The notes below the pieces were generated by a model that did not search any database, was not told the DNA's origin, and worked only from the letters and a program-made list of their open reading frames with translations. A stretch of DNA of 64,000 nt from Ectocarpus siliculosus (taxonomy: Eukaryota; Sar; Phaeophyceae; Ectocarpales; Ectocarpaceae): NCBI GenBank assembly GCA_000310025.1, contig FN649741.1, forward strand, positions 177,774-241,773. Reading direction: 5' to 3'. The translations under genes and the position numbers were made by a program. Shown piece by piece: positions 24,401-37,304 of this stretch; the stretch's first letter is position 1; every line of letters begins with the position of its first letter.

Positions 24401-27400
24401 TGTGCTTGTTGTGGGTATAACAACGCTATCACGGTCGTCCTGCTGTGGCCGTGTCCTTGGAGGGGGACGGGGCCAACCCCTCGATTCCCAAGGCTGACGC
24501 AGATTTCGGGTGTTAGCACTGCATAGGGGGCCAGTTTGAAATTCAATAAGAATTGGCTGTATGTTTCCCCGCGTGTTTCTCTCTCACACTGATACACGGG
24601 GCCTCACTGATCACACAATCGATCTGCTGTTTTGCTTCACGCTTGCCGTGTTTTGCTGCACGGGCTCTTGACGCTTGTGTTGCTTACGCCAGCTCCGAGA
24701 CCCTACGACGCTGGCAGTCCTGCTGGAAGACGGTGCGGCGTGCGTTGGCGTCCTCATGGCCATGAGTGGCATCGGGTGAGAACATAATCCTTTGGATTCC
24801 TTTGCTCGTTTGCACCGGTGATCCCAAGATTGTTCCAGTCTGCGAGGCCTCTCTCGTCCAAAGTATGATGGCCTCGTTCATTCAGACGGGAAACTTGTTC
24901 GTCAAGTCGTTTCACGTGCGTCGAAGCGTCTCGCTCTGTTTTCTGTAGTCCGTCCAAGGCGTACAAACAACAATTGATGTGCACGGTTGTGTCGCTGTCG
25001 ATCGGAATGGCTCAAGTTCCGGCGGTGCGCGCACAATCAGCACACAGTGGGCTTCAGCGTCCGCCCATCAACACCCGGATATATGAAAAGTGCTGTCGAG
25101 TTACCCGCGCCTGTTACCCTACACGACATGCTCCGCCTGGAGACTCAGTTGTGCGTTTTTCGTGGCTCTGCGATGGAGCCAAGACGACTCGCTGAGGACG
25201 TGTGAGGAGGTGATGTTGTTTTTGCAAATGACACACGCTCCGCGCTTATTCCGGTATTGTCCCCACAGAGAGGTAGCAAGACATTTGTGCTTCCAGGCCT
25301 GTGTCGTGCTCATCCTGATCCGCGTTTGATTGACTGATGTAGCTGCCACTCGCTCCCCATGCAGATTGAGCCAGTACTACCAAGCCCCGGTTTTCGACAG
25401 CTTGGCCGGCGTTAGCATCGCGGGGCTGTTGGGAGTGATGGGGTTGGTGCTGACTGAGGTACGGCGAGATGAACATTCCACCGCATGCGTATGTAAGGGG
25501 GGACGAAAATCACTTCGACACAACCAAGTGTCGCGTGCAGGGCTTAGTGGGGCGGGGACAGCTAGTCAGGGTAAGAGGAGAGATATATCTCCTCTCTTCT
25601 CGAAGACGACATGCTTGTACGAAACTTGCCCCGTAGGTTTCTTTCCCCTGCCGACTCCTTGTTTGGCTCCTTGTTTGGGTGTGGCGATGTTGTGGTCGGA
25701 CGGCGTCTACCCAGGCTATTTTGTTTTACCTCAGTCGTGTAGAGATTTGTCCAGCGTGTACCTTAAGCAAGACTCGACCTGTTGCCGAAGACAAGATCGG
25801 CGGAGTCAGGCTACAACAGCAGTAATCAGCGAGTATCGTGCTTGTTGCTGCGAAAGGGACAGAACCATAATCTTGCCGATTTTCTTGCTGATCTTGCTCC
25901 TCGCTGGCTCGTACAGGTGAACCGGCGATTCCTCATCGGACAGTCTGTCGATTCTGAAACGACCGAGGGCATCAAGGCCATCCTCATGAGCAGAGGCTCC
26001 ATCGAGCAGCTGCACCAGGCAAGATTAAACTAAACTGGAGGAACACAAAAATGACGACACATGGGCATTTAGTTTGTTTGCCAATCCTCTGGAGGATTAA
26101 AAAAAAAAATGATACGTAAGTAATTGTGTTTATTTTTGGTGTGTTGTTTTGGGTATTTTTTTGTCGATGTTTCGTAAAGAATCCCCGAGAGCTAGCTGTT
26201 AGGTCGGCCCCGATCCCTTGTTTCGGCCGCGTGCGCACCCTTCGTGACGTGTATTCTTTCGTCTCTGCCAACCCATTTCGTGCACAACTTGGGGTCACGG
26301 CGGCAAGGGACACAAAGCGTTTCACTCATCCTCAAGCTCTACCCCTGTGCTCCGGAACCGCCTCGTAACAAGTCCTGCTGTATTTCGAACAAGCGAAGGT
26401 GCAATCACAGTGGGTGGGGACGCACACGTTTGCCTTCAAGGCCGAGGTCGACTTCGATGGCACCTTCCTTGCTGCTAAGCTCAAGCTCAACACCAGGCAC
26501 GTGTCGGCGGTCATTCTCATGAGTGGTGCATGCGTTCCACGTGTCAACGGCCGTCACTTGGTGCGGGAATCTGCAGCATGTGCTTTGCGCGCAGTTGCGT
26601 TGGCAAAGGATGCGAGGCTTGCGTGTTTTTCGGCGCTGTAGAACCATGTTCGGACGCTTTAGACGATGCAACAAGCCCTGGTCGCTCAAAAGGGTAACCT
26701 CTATTGTTGGCTGGCTGCGTCTCCCCTGTTCTTCTTTAGCTTGTGCTCGCTACTCAAACAGCAGTAGTGACGTGTCTTGTCCAGCTAGAGCTTAGGCAAC
26801 AAGACGAGCGGGTGTTTTTTGTTTGCCTGTTTTCTGCGAGCCGCGATCTTGTCGACCAGACCTTCGGTTGCTGCTGCGTGCGGGCGAACAGGTACGGCCA
26901 GGAGTTCAGGCAGCTGCTGGCGCGGCCTCCGGACGACAAGGGCAAGTACAAGGACCACGAGACGCTGCTCTCCTTCTACACGGAAGACGTCATGCGAGCG
27001 GCAGAGCGAGAGGTATTGCGAATGTTCGGCCCGTTAAATGGGGGTGGTAGACTAGACTGCCGTAGGTGCGCTGCTGGCTCGTTGTAGATGCGTGCGTGGT
27101 GCATCACTCGTGTCGTCTAGCCTGATCTTTGGTCCATGGGACCAGTGGTCCGGAGGGCATATGGACACGTCTAAGAGTTATGTTTCCCCGCGTACGCGTT
27201 GAGGGAAAAAATGGTCGGTATTGCCGTCGTGCATGCTTGTAAGTCTGCGTTGTGTGTCTGCATGGGTTGGCGTATTTTCAACTAATATTCACTTGCTCTC
27301 CTTGCGGGCGCCCCTGCATTTTCCTCGTTAAAATGGCTCTTGGGGGTCGCTGGCTAGCGCAACGACCGCTTCCTCGAGCATGCTGCATCGCATACATCAC

Positions 27401-28359
27401 ATCTCCTTCTTCTTTGTCTCCATGTTTCACCATTCCTTCTTCCTTTAATTTTCATCAGTCCATTGTACGCGTGCCTTCTTTTTCTTTTTTCTTTTCCTTG
27501 TCGGGCGATGAGAAGGTCCGCGAGGCTGAGACGGAGATTAGAAAAAAGTATCCGGAGGCGGCGTACATCGAGCTAGAGCCTGATAGCAGCACCCACAACA
27601 TGTTCGCGCTGGAGCAATTTCAGACTCCTGCCCTTCGCAAGGTGAAGTTGAAGAGTGTGCTTGTTGCTGTGGGTTATGATTGCCTGGTGGTTGCGGGATT
27701 ACAAGTCAAGTCTGATTTCGTCGAGATCAAGTTCGGAAACTGTTTTGGTTGTCAAAAGGAAAATATTTGTCATGAGACAGGCCTGCGATGTGTGTCACGT
27801 ACGTTTTGTATCGGTATGAATGGCGTTGTACTGTAGGACGGCATAGATCTACACCATGTCCTCTTCTTGGCGAAATCGGTCCGATGCGGCGTAGTGGGCG
27901 ACTTGACCCGGCACGCTCAAACCTTGACATGTTGATGACTTCAAAATCAGGTCCTTGATCAGCAATGTCGCAGTTACCCTGTTCATGTATCTACCGCTTT
28001 CTCCGTCCCATGCACGATTGCCCTATTGTGGTTGGAGATAGCACATTGAGACTCATCGATGCAAGTCGTGCCCGTCATTCGCGCCCTTTCGCAAGGTGGA
28101 GGAGACGACGCTGAACCAAATGCACGCGAATCTGGTCATCGCCAAGAAGGCCGCCGCGGCCGTTACCGCCGCCCAGGCCAAAGCACGAAAAGAGGACGCC
28201 AAGCGCAAAAGCAACAGCAACAGCGCCGATACTAAGGCGGTGCCTCAAGCAAAGAGCCCAAACCCTGCAGGCGCCGAGGAGATGTGGGAAGAGGAGCGCG
28301 GGGGGGGGGCGGGGGATGCAAGAGGGACCGGAGGGGATGACCAACGAGGGCCGGGGTAG
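21402..28359 (+). CDS. SLC30A9: SLC30A9/ZnT9-like cation diffusion facilitator, predicted mitochondrial
   Basis: Eleven exons with matching phases, 590 aa: 21402-21854, 22711-22894, 23496-23614, 24030-24158, 24693-24775, 25365-25458, 25917-26018, 26399-26496, 26892-27012, 27516-27641, 28096-28359. The family moves zinc or similar divalent metal across membranes; animal SLC30A9 is a mitochondrial zinc exporter. Start MLRHAGSLRASSVCSRRFAS is Arg/Ser-rich without acidic residues, like a mitochondrial presequence. Then come TM1-TM2 (LALAGNLVITLGKF, SSEAMHSLVDSANQLLL with the His-Asp metal site), SVYFWALVSALGTFWLGAG, MEVWSVLGLSLLVDGY, DPTTLAVLLEDGAA (second metal site), FDSLAGVSIAGLLGVM, and the family-specific tail FAFKAEVDFDGT and YGQEFRQLL. 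Introns 7 and 8 use GC donors after CACCAG. The last exon is Ala/Lys/Gly-rich. An ATG at 21402 follows an in-frame TTG; it was chosen because it opens the presequence. Confidence 0.87.
23337..23400. repeat. CTG/GTGG microsatellite in SLC30A9-like intron 2
   Basis: Repeated CTGCTGCTG triplets interrupted by a GTGGTGGCGGTGGTGGTG block. It is intronic, 96 bases upstream of exon 3. Confidence 0.85.
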
Positions 28360-29067
28360 CCATCCAACGAGAGGAAAGCCATAGGATTGAATCCCAATTT
28401 GAAAATTCAGCAAGTTGTCTGCGTTTTTTTATATGGATTCATTTTCGTTGTATGTAAATCTTTGAGCTCTGTACTGTTTGGATGATGCTGTCGCGCTTAG
28501 AAGGTTCCGGGGCGGTATGTTAGTCTATAGTAGGAGGTAGAACCGCGGTTTGATGGACACGAAAGCGTGGAACGGTTTTTCTTTTGGCACAGTTAATTTT
28601 TGGGCCGTGTTGATCTATTTCGGTGGGACATTAGAAATGGTAAGACTTTGCTCGACGGCGTGAACGTCGTCTTTGTCGTTTTTTTACGTTGTCGTCGAAA
28701 CAAGACTGGCTTGATGGGCACGAATGGCGGGACTTTCCATGCATGGTGAAGGGTGAGAGGGTGCTGTTTTCGTTGGCTGATCGTGCGAGGCCCGGTAGGG
28801 TCCAGCAGCGAAACGTGACATTTTAGAGCGCCACGTCACTCTGACGCACTTTCTCGGGCTATCCGACCGCAGGCAACCCTAGTGCATGCGTAAGACCGCT
28901 CCGTGTGCGCGGTTCGCGTTTGTTGAGCCCACGCGACGCAATGTTAGGAGAAGCCAAGAATCGATGGCATGCCTTTACACAGGAGAGTTCGACACCTCGA
29001 CCAACTGCTGCATTTTCATACCCCCCCTGAACTGGTTCATGCAAATATTTCTTTATTTTTGTGCCAG
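28360..29067. other. Intergenic region, no gene recognised
   Basis: About 0.7 kb after the SLC30A9-like stop. It should hold that gene's 3' UTR and possibly the start of the following histone-fold gene, whose first exon I could not place. No repeat or RNA gene was recognised. Confidence 0.45.
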
Positions 29068-32000
29068 ACGTGGCCCCTGTGGAGAACCCGGCGGACTAGA
29101 AAATGTCTTCGGTTCTTAGAAAAATTATCATCACTGGTGAGAAACCTACAACAATACCGTAGCACGGTCGGTGGTGGTTCAGTAAGCATACACCGCACAC
29201 CCGAACACAATCTATTTCGCGCAACTTTGGGTACCAGCCATCGGTGATGTGCATTTGAACAAGATTTTGCTAGCACAGGATGCAAAGGAGGATTTTCGCG
29301 CTGAGATCTTGGCCGTCGGTGAAGGCAGACCCTGCAAAGGGTAAGTCTACGATGTGCTTACCGAGAGCACGCGGAAGAATAACGGGGTTTGACCTTGAGG
29401 CTACAGATACCTCACCCGAGGGACGACCAATGAAAAGAGAAAAGAAGGGAGATGTGACCCTTTTCAAAGGTCATCTCCACAACAACGTGATGTATATATG
29501 CCTGAAGAGCGCTTCATGTCATCAAGCTCTTACTCTGAAGGGGATCCTCGATATGTACTCCCCAAACCCAAAAACAATTAATTAAATCAAACACCCCCAT
29601 ATTATTCATGTGTACTCCCCAAACCCAAAAACAAATTATTAAATCAAACACCCCCCATATTTAGTGATTACACTCCTTCAGAGACATTTGAAATATTTTT
29701 TGTGTAGATCCAACATGGTATTTGTGCGGTGTGTTTTGAATTTCAACGCGTGTGGCGTTTTGGTGAGACACACAATCTACTTGAAAAACAATAGTGGAGC
29801 CTTTACTTCGAAGGGAAAGAGCGGATGATACTCTCTAACATATATGTTTTGTGCCCTGTGTACATGTGCACGTATGCGCAGCAGCGGCAGCAGCAGCAGG
29901 GCAGTACGGCACAGCAGTAGAATAGATGGTTGAACAAAGCGGCGCAACTCCTGCCGGTTCAAATTTCAAATGTTCCAGCACATTTCACGTCACACCTTTT
30001 CCCGCACACACCCCGCGGCACAGCGATGCAAGAGGTGGAAGTTCTCTGATGCTGAGATCCAATGCGAGCGGGTACTCATTCGCCGCCATCTTCAATTCCG
30101 CTCCATCTTGACACAAGACAAGCACGTTTCGTGCTGAACGCCGAACTTGGAATTGCCATGGGGGTGAGAGGAGTGAGGAGGCCGCCGGGCAACGATCGCA
30201 CACCCATGTTTTCTCTGCACATTCTACGCACCCGACTTGGCATCTGGCCTGCAGATACACAAAGAGAAGCACGGCACTATCGTGTGCTGTGTTTGGTAGA
30301 GACTGACCAGTGACGAAACACACCCGCAGGCCAGCTGTAATTTTAACGACGGCCTTTGAAAATGCATATCGCGCAACTGCGCCGCATGGGAGTAGGCCAC
30401 CCTCTCGATAACCCTCTCGGTCACCGTGGCAGACGTTTTCGCAGTCCGTAAGCAGCTACAATAGGAAACTGGAGTTTTGATGCCATCTCGGTTTGTCTGG
30501 CTGATCGTTTTACTACTTGCACTTCCACCTCCCCCTTTCTTCAGGATGATGCGGCCATGTACCTTTGCATGGTTCTGCAGCACACGATAGAGCGACTGGT
30601 TGCAGGAGCCTTGATGAGCTGCGACAAACCCGAACTAAGGACCAAGTATGGCGGCACCGGAAAGGATGTTCAGCCGGGCGCAGACGTTCAGCCGCGTCAT
30701 TTACAGGTTCTTCCTTCTACTGACGGCACCGTGCCAAGCAGCGTACTTACGTAGAGTCTGCGCCGGACAACCGAACCCTCCAGTCGTCCCCGCCGATGTG
30801 TTCGATTATTTATAGGTGTCAGACTACATATACTGGGAGTATATACATCACGACCTCGCTCTTGCCTCGTTGTAAAGTTACGTAGATTCATTGTCGTCGT
30901 ACCCACGTTCCCTGACAAACGACTCACCTTCGTTCATCAGTTAGTCCGCATCCTCTACTGATATGTGAGGCAGGATGGAAAATATGTGAGGCAGGATGGA
31001 AAATATGTGAGGCCGGATGGAAGATATGTGAGGCAGGATGGAAATTACACTTCTTCGCTCTTGGAAAGCGCACGTTCGCTTGACCCTCTTGTTTTCAACC
31101 AGTCAGTCATAGACTCGTAGTAGTATGCGCTTGGATCAGCCATAAACAAAACAAACCCTGCAAACTCTTTGTGCCTTACGGTTCACATCGCGCAGGACTA
31201 CATACGGACGGACAAGGACATGTGGAGCTTCTTCAATTCCGCCTTTGCTTTCCAGGTTGGTGTCAGAGCAAGTCAATGGTAAACGCGTGGCGGCCAGACC
31301 GACCGATGGTACAAGTGCTACACGGCATGCCACGCTCCTCCAGCGGAGAAGTCCAAGAGCGTTTGGTAGCAATGACGGTAACGTGCCTGTGTTCCCTTGC
31401 CAATATGGCAAGTCGCAGGCTAAACTCGTCCCCGTCTGCCACCTGACCAGGTGATTCTTTCCGTATTCCTCGACCACGCCACCGAGATCTTTCTCCGGCG
31501 GCTCGGGTTGCCCGTGCATAACAGAGGAGTGCTTGCGTCTTGCGAGTACTACGCCACCGTAATCGATGGGCTTCAGCAAAAGAAATCGAGCAAGCCGCCG
31601 CCTCACAACAAGAGCGCTAGCAACATTCTGCCACCAGCACGGCTGTCCGTGACTACACCAGCACAACTGGCCAGAGTGGCGGCTAGAGTGAATCCCTTGT
31701 GTAGCATGTCCCCGAAGGCGTGCTTGATGATGGATGCCTTGATCCACGAAACGTTCATGGCGATATGCGAGAGCGTTGTTCAAAGGTCAGCCAGTGACAA
31801 AGTAAACAGAGCGGGGTGTGGCAATCGTAAGAACGGTATCGTGGTGTAAATTGTAAATGGCACGAGTTCTGCCGGCCTTGAGTGCTCCACCTTAAAGAGG
31901 GACGTATTGTGTTAGATCATGTTCGAAATTATGTGTGAGTGGTTACCTGCCACCGCGAACACGCGAATTTCAATAAACCCATGCAGCATCAATTGATCCT

Positions 32001-35000
32001 GTAGAAGGAGAAACAATTCATTCTTGGTGACGTTTGCTCGACGTTTCCCTACCTCCAACCACAGGGTACTTCTCCAGAAATTGTCGACGAGGGCTTTTTC
32101 TTGGACACACGATCCAAGATTAAGTTTCCGTCTGTCTTGCTCTGCTTTTGAACTGCGCGCTTCGTTGCGACCAATTGCACAAGCAGGCGACCAGATGCTC
32201 GCGTGATAACAATCGTCGATCTCACGGGGTCCATCGGAACCATTTTCCCGAAAAGGCTAGCTATAGAAGCCACCCGCGCGGGAGAGGAAGCAAGTTCGAC
32301 CTTGTCCGGCGAATCCGCTGTACCGCGGGGGGTGGACGATGAACCGGCCGATGGGCAGGTGCGGCTGTGCATACGGCGGCTACAGGGTACCCGCACGCTC
32401 CTAAGAAAAAACTTTAGGGCGTCTCCGGAAAGCCTCCTCTTCACGGTGTTCAGGAAGGCCTGCGCGAGGCTCCACATGAGAGAGGTTGGCGTGGTTTTCG
32501 TCCATGATGGCGTGGTTTTGTCCGGGAGGCAAAAGGCGGGGACTCTGATTCGCGGCGCTGCTTCCGGGCATCGATCGGTTGTACAAGTCTTCGCCGTCTG
32601 CACGCGGGCCTGGGCGTGCAAGCAGCGTGCCGCGGCTCGACGAGGTCTTGTGAGTCAACCTCGACTTTCGTGGCTGAGCCGTTTCAGCTGAAACTTAAAC
32701 AGCGTTCTCGCACTTGCCGATGTAGCCGCAGATGTCAACACCCTTCGTTAAGACCGATAACTGATGCCCATCGGAGGTATTCTCATGTCCGCGGTTCCGC
32801 AGATGTAGAAACGTTTCCAGTGCCACATGTAGTCGCAAATACCACCGGCCATGGTTGTCACGGGAGATCTTTCCTGTCCCAAGTTGTGCAACCCGATGCG
32901 ACGTGTGCGAGGGTTGCACGAGGAAGGGTTGTCTTCCTATCCCGTTGGTCGCAGGTGGTTGAGTGGAGCCCCGTACACAACAATTGCAACGGTACGATTT
33001 TATCACTACAGAGTTCGCGGGAAAACAAAACCGGCGACGACGAGCGAGTGCAAACGAACCAGACGAAGGCTCTCTTCTACCTTTATTTACACTCTCGCTT
33101 GGTACTCCATATTCTGAACTGACTTGCTGTTGCCTTCGCTGTGCTACCACCCCGCCGAATTGTCCGTAGCTGGTGGGAAACAACGAACCTTCACACCAGG
33201 GGGGGGCAGCAAGGAAGCAGCAGTACGACAACTCGGTCCGAAAAGCACCCCTGGAGAAACCCTGGCAACGAACACATCAAGCATCGCGTGTCGCCCCACG
33301 GATCAGGGGTGCTGACGCTGCAAGTGAGCTGCAAACCAAACACCACCGGCCCCTGGTCCCTCTAAAGCCTCCGCCAGAGAAGACGATCCATTCCATTCCG
33401 CCTGGATTGGGAGAATCGCACTCCTGCGGGCGAGTGGGGGGCAGTTCGAAGCCCCTTCCACCGCGACAGGCGAGGAGATGGATCGCGACGCCCAACGACG
33501 GCGAAAATCTCGATCTCGACCGATTGAAGAACGCTCGAACTCCCTTACCTTGTAACCAGCGAACAAGAACCTTTAAGACCGGTCTTGTGGAGAGTTCTTG
33601 TACGGGTGTACTGCGCGGGTCGGACGGGGAGGCGGAAATACGTTGGTCAGAGGGTGAAGACCGAGCAAGGGTCGTAGTAGTGTCGCCGCGACTAGAGAGG
33701 ACCGTGAGGCGCCTGTCTACCATGGAGACGTCTTTGCGGAACTTGGAGCGCTCCATGAAGGAGCTGCAGTCGGGTGAGACATTGTGCCCGTGTTACGAAA
33801 TAATTAAGGGCTGGATACTGCGATAGAACTACGTTGGGTTGCCACTCCTCCAACAACACCCACCCAGGCTCAATAACACCCGAGCTTTCGTCGAATGTGT
33901 GGTGTATTGTGGCCGTCCGTCCCGCACCAAAAGTTGGCCGAACGTGCTCACCCTCACGCTTTGGTTCAGCTATACATCCGCTGCAGTGCCAGCCCACTGC
34001 AATGAGAAAGGCTGTTTGAGTGATGCCACCATAGGGGGCCACGATAGGGGGGTCACCTCATCTTACAGTTTTTTGTTGGGAGACACCCTCCACGTAAACC
34101 TACTGGCCGCGTTCTACATTGCCGTAAGATCAACGAAACAGGACAGCACGTTTTCTCCCAAAAGTGTACGGTGCAACCCCAAAAGTGCACCCCCCTGTCG
34201 TAGCAGCAGCCGTTTTGCCGAAGGCTCAAAACCTCGTTGTGGTGCCAACATTGAGGTTATCGACGAGAGCATGGAATCTAATGTCCCTCGATTTTATTGG
34301 CGCTCCGCCTGAAAAGCTAAGCCTTGAACTCTTCCGAGAATGGGCAAATTGTTGTGAGAAGGATGGCGCTGTTGTTCACAGCACAACGAAAAGATATCGA
34401 GAACAACGCCACAACAAATGTTCTACCACGTGCTGCGCAACATGTCCATTCGGTCGCCATTGCATGTACTGTACTCTGGGAACAACGGCAATACAGGAGA
34501 CCTAAGCGGTCACCCGTCCGGAATTTCTAGCTCCGCCATGTCAGCGATATTATCGCAGCTGGATGTCGCGAATAACCTGTCAAGCCTATGCCGACAGGCT
34601 CTACCAAGTGCCGACGAAGAAACGCGACAGAGCGCTTTAGACCCGATCTCAACAAGCCACAACGACCAGAGGAAAGGAAGCCGGCCCGGCATGTTGTCGG
34701 AAGAAACAAGACCAAGCCATGGTCTACATGAGGGTTACCCCAGAGGGGACGAACGCCGAAATCACCAGACAGATCGCGGAACAGGGGAGACTGTAAGCGT
34801 ACTTGGCGGCGGGATTCCACGAGAAGAGCAGAGCGTTAGCTTTCTCACGAAAGTTGCAGCCGAGCCACGCTTTCACGAGCGCGCCAGCATCACCCTTGCG
34901 GGACCGGCAAAGTCGGCGCACCAACAGAAGCCCCCAGGCTCGGGAACTCGCTTAGGCGACCAAGGTTCGGGAACCGAGCGTGCTGAGGGCATGGTGCCGC

Positions 35001-36463
35001 ACGAAGTGGGCGACAAAGGCAACGGGGGTGTTGGCGGCCGTCCGGCAGGAGTAGGGTCGTCTTTGGCCCACGGTCATGACGAGAATCTTCTCGAGGAGAG
35101 CATCGTTGTCGACGCCGATTATGCGGAAGACGTGTCTTTGTCATGGAGTTCGATGTTGTCTGGCGGAGGAGACCACAGCCCAGCCCAAGACCACCCAGAA
35201 AGTCTCGCCGAAGCACCATCCACGTGCAGCGGATACACCAGCGAGTTCCAGCCAGAGACTCCGACAGAGGCCGTGAAACAAGTGCAAAACGGCGTCTCGA
35301 CCAGCAGGCAGGAGGGGGCCCCGCGAACGCCATTGACGGAGAGCGGTGTAGCTCGATCGTCTACGGTAGCGGTTGGGACGCTGGAGGAGAAAGGGCGGTA
35401 TGCCCCGAGTAGTAACGGTCGCACCCAGGCTTCCGGGAGGGGCACCGAGGTTTACGACGCGGAGTACGGGCGAATATCACCGGAGGTGACGAACCCGCGA
35501 GCACACTCGGACCGGACACAACCTTGGCATCGGGTAGGTGTGGAACGCGATTGGTCTGAGGAGGAAGGGCAGGGAGTTCCCGGGGTAAAGGTTAGCGTTG
35601 CAGACAACGGGCACGGCGGCGGGCAGGGCGGTAGCGAGAGGCACGAAGGGCTTGAGTTAAGCGAGGATATTTCTGAACTGGGGGATTCGTCTCCTAGAAT
35701 GGTAGCTTTCAGTGTCAGCACATCGGATGGTAAAAGTAGCAGACGAGGAGACGAACAGAACTCGGGGGAGCATCACCACCTGCTACCCCAAGAGCATGGC
35801 AGTGGCCACAGGGGAACCGGCAGCGCAAGTACACTGAGGCAAACTTTCTCGGACAAAAGCGGGACCGAGGGAGACGGTACGGGCGGCAGGAAGACCGACT
35901 CTCCCTCGGAACAACCCTCATGGTCCGCGTCAATCGTCGATATGATTGGGCATCACCCCCCCCCCGCCGAGCCGACCCCGCCCATTCAGGGTATCCCTCT
36001 AGATTTGAAAAGAGCTGCTGCAGCAGTGCCGGGGAGAGCGTCAGACATGGCCAACGACGTCCAGCAGCCAAACGGACCAGGCGGACAACCGCTTACAAAC
36101 GGTGCAGATGGTGGCGTTTCGGGTCCATCGGTTGGCGTCGCGCAGGAGCAAGATGGAGGCAGTAGCACGAGTGACTCCCAGGCTCTCAGAATAACCAAGA
36201 CGGTGGGCAAAGACAGCGCAGAGGTACGAGAAGCAGGCGGCAGCCCCGCTGAGGCAATTCCGCCAGAAGAGCAGATGAGGAAACTTCCAAACGTATTTTC
36301 CCCCAACCATGAGCTTGAGCCTAAGCCTGCACCTGAACCTGAACCTGAGGCTGAGGCTGAGGCTGATCGATTCGGAGACGAGGATTGGGATGATATGGGG
36401 GACGAAGAGGACGGGGATGATGGTAACTGGTCATCCTGGCTCACTGGTGGAGGAGGAGGATGA
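29068..36463 (+). CDS. Histone-fold (H2A-like + H2B-like) and SUMO-like domain protein with coiled coil and acidic tail
   Basis: Six exons join in phase (1186 aa plus stop): 30545-30706, 31196-31255, 31451-31785, 32187-32649, 33200-33773, 34497-36463. Exons 1-2 read like H2A alpha2-alpha3: AAMYLCMVLQHTIERL, PRHLQ, then YIRTDKDMW, compare H2A PRHLQLAIRNDEEL. Exon 3 ends like H2B: RVNPLCSMSPKACLMMDALI compares with H2B VHPDTGISSKAMGIMNSFV. Exon 4 continues with VITIVDLTGSIGTIFPKRLA, aligning without gaps to H2B [20 protein letters not shown], then a beta-grasp domain (VRLCIRRL, VVFVHDGVVLSGRQKAGTL, SVVQVFAV) like Rad60/SUMO. Exon 5 ends in a coiled coil (RRLSTMETSLRNLERSMKEL). Exon 6 is 654 codons of Ser/Gly/Glu-rich sequence ending in an EPEPEAEAEAD tract and DEDWDDMGDEEDGDD. 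The H2A alpha1 exon and start codon were not found. Candidate upstream exons 29068-29136 and 29279-29340 are tentative, because the latter's phase does not meet 30545. It is probably nuclear. Confidence 0.6.
29551..29665. repeat. Two-copy tandem repeat of a TACTCCCCAAACC module
   Basis: The block TGTACTCCCCAAACCCAAAA followed by AATTA and AATCAAACACCCC occurs twice about 60 bp apart. Inverted relatives (GGTTTGGGGAGTACAT) occur at 42300-42425. This suggests a dispersed repeat family. Confidence 0.7.
30961..31045. repeat. 21-bp tandem repeat, four copies
   Basis: Four head-to-tail copies of TATGTGAGGCAGGATGGAAA with one or two substitutions. They lie in the intron between the two H2A-like exons (30706 and 31196). 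Confidence 0.95.
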
Positions 36464-36989
36464 TGAACTATTTCGTAGTTGAGCCCGTTAGGTATATAGG
36501 CCATTGTAACTTTCATGTCTCCAGGATGTGGTGTAGCTCTATTGTACTGAAGTAGTATTTTGTATGTAACGAGTGAAACAGACGAATTTTTCACGAGAGA
36601 GGTAACCTTTAGAGAACAAACACTTACTTGTTCAACAGCAAGGTCTAAACAAGCGGCCTGTCTATCATCATGCGACAACAATACAGCAAGCATGTGGAAT
36701 GGCCGTGGGAATCGAGTGGATACGAAGAAAAGGGTATGACAAGCAGACACCAACTCTGCATTCGTACCGACTCGAGTCGCATAACGCATGCATATCAAGG
36801 ACACGTCGATGTTCCTCGCTTTGTTCCACGGAATCAGCAAGCAAGGCACCTTCTCAACACCCTGGTAAATGTGGTAAATGTATGTACAGAATATCCCCAG
36901 ATGTTGATGGTTTAGGTTAAAGCTCGAGTGATGTGTTGGTAAGTGGCATAACACATTTATGTATGGTGTTGGAGAACTTGTACCACATG
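36464..36989. other. Intergenic region before duplication block
   Basis: About 0.5 kb after the histone-fold gene stop. It should contain its 3' UTR. No gene or repeat recognised; the duplicated block begins near 36990. Confidence 0.5.
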
Positions 36990-37304
36990 TATGTGTATCG
37001 AGCGTCTAGGACCAATTGAGGGGGGGGGGTACGGGAGGCAGGTTCGAGGGCGTTTCCCTTAGGGATGCACCAAAGCTTCGGTTTCCCTGGGTACTCTATT
37101 TAGTTGTGTTCTGTAGGAAAAGCATTTTCTCTCCGTGGGTTCTGCCGTTAGAGGAGGAACGTATTTTCATCTAGCACTGAACCACCGGGGAGAGGGGGGC
37201 GGGTTTTGTCTTGTCTTTTGCCGCAATGCTTCCCACGGACGCGTGGCCTACGTAGTTCATTGAACCCGACGTTAACGATAGATAATATTATTGTCCAACG
37301 TAGC

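Noticed and set aside
32049-32621. 190-codon minus-strand frame opposite the SUMO-like exon
   Set aside because: The plus-strand frame aligns with H2B and SUMO folds and joins neighbours in phase; the minus frame resembles nothing.
32695-33231. 178-codon minus-strand frame
   Set aside because: It lies mostly in an intron of the histone-fold gene, with no splice context or family similarity.
34418-36463. Treating the 681-codon frame as a single-exon gene starting at 34418
   Set aside because: The acceptor at 34496 joins the 33773 donor in phase and gives a continuous coiled coil to tail protein; the upstream part of the frame lacks support.
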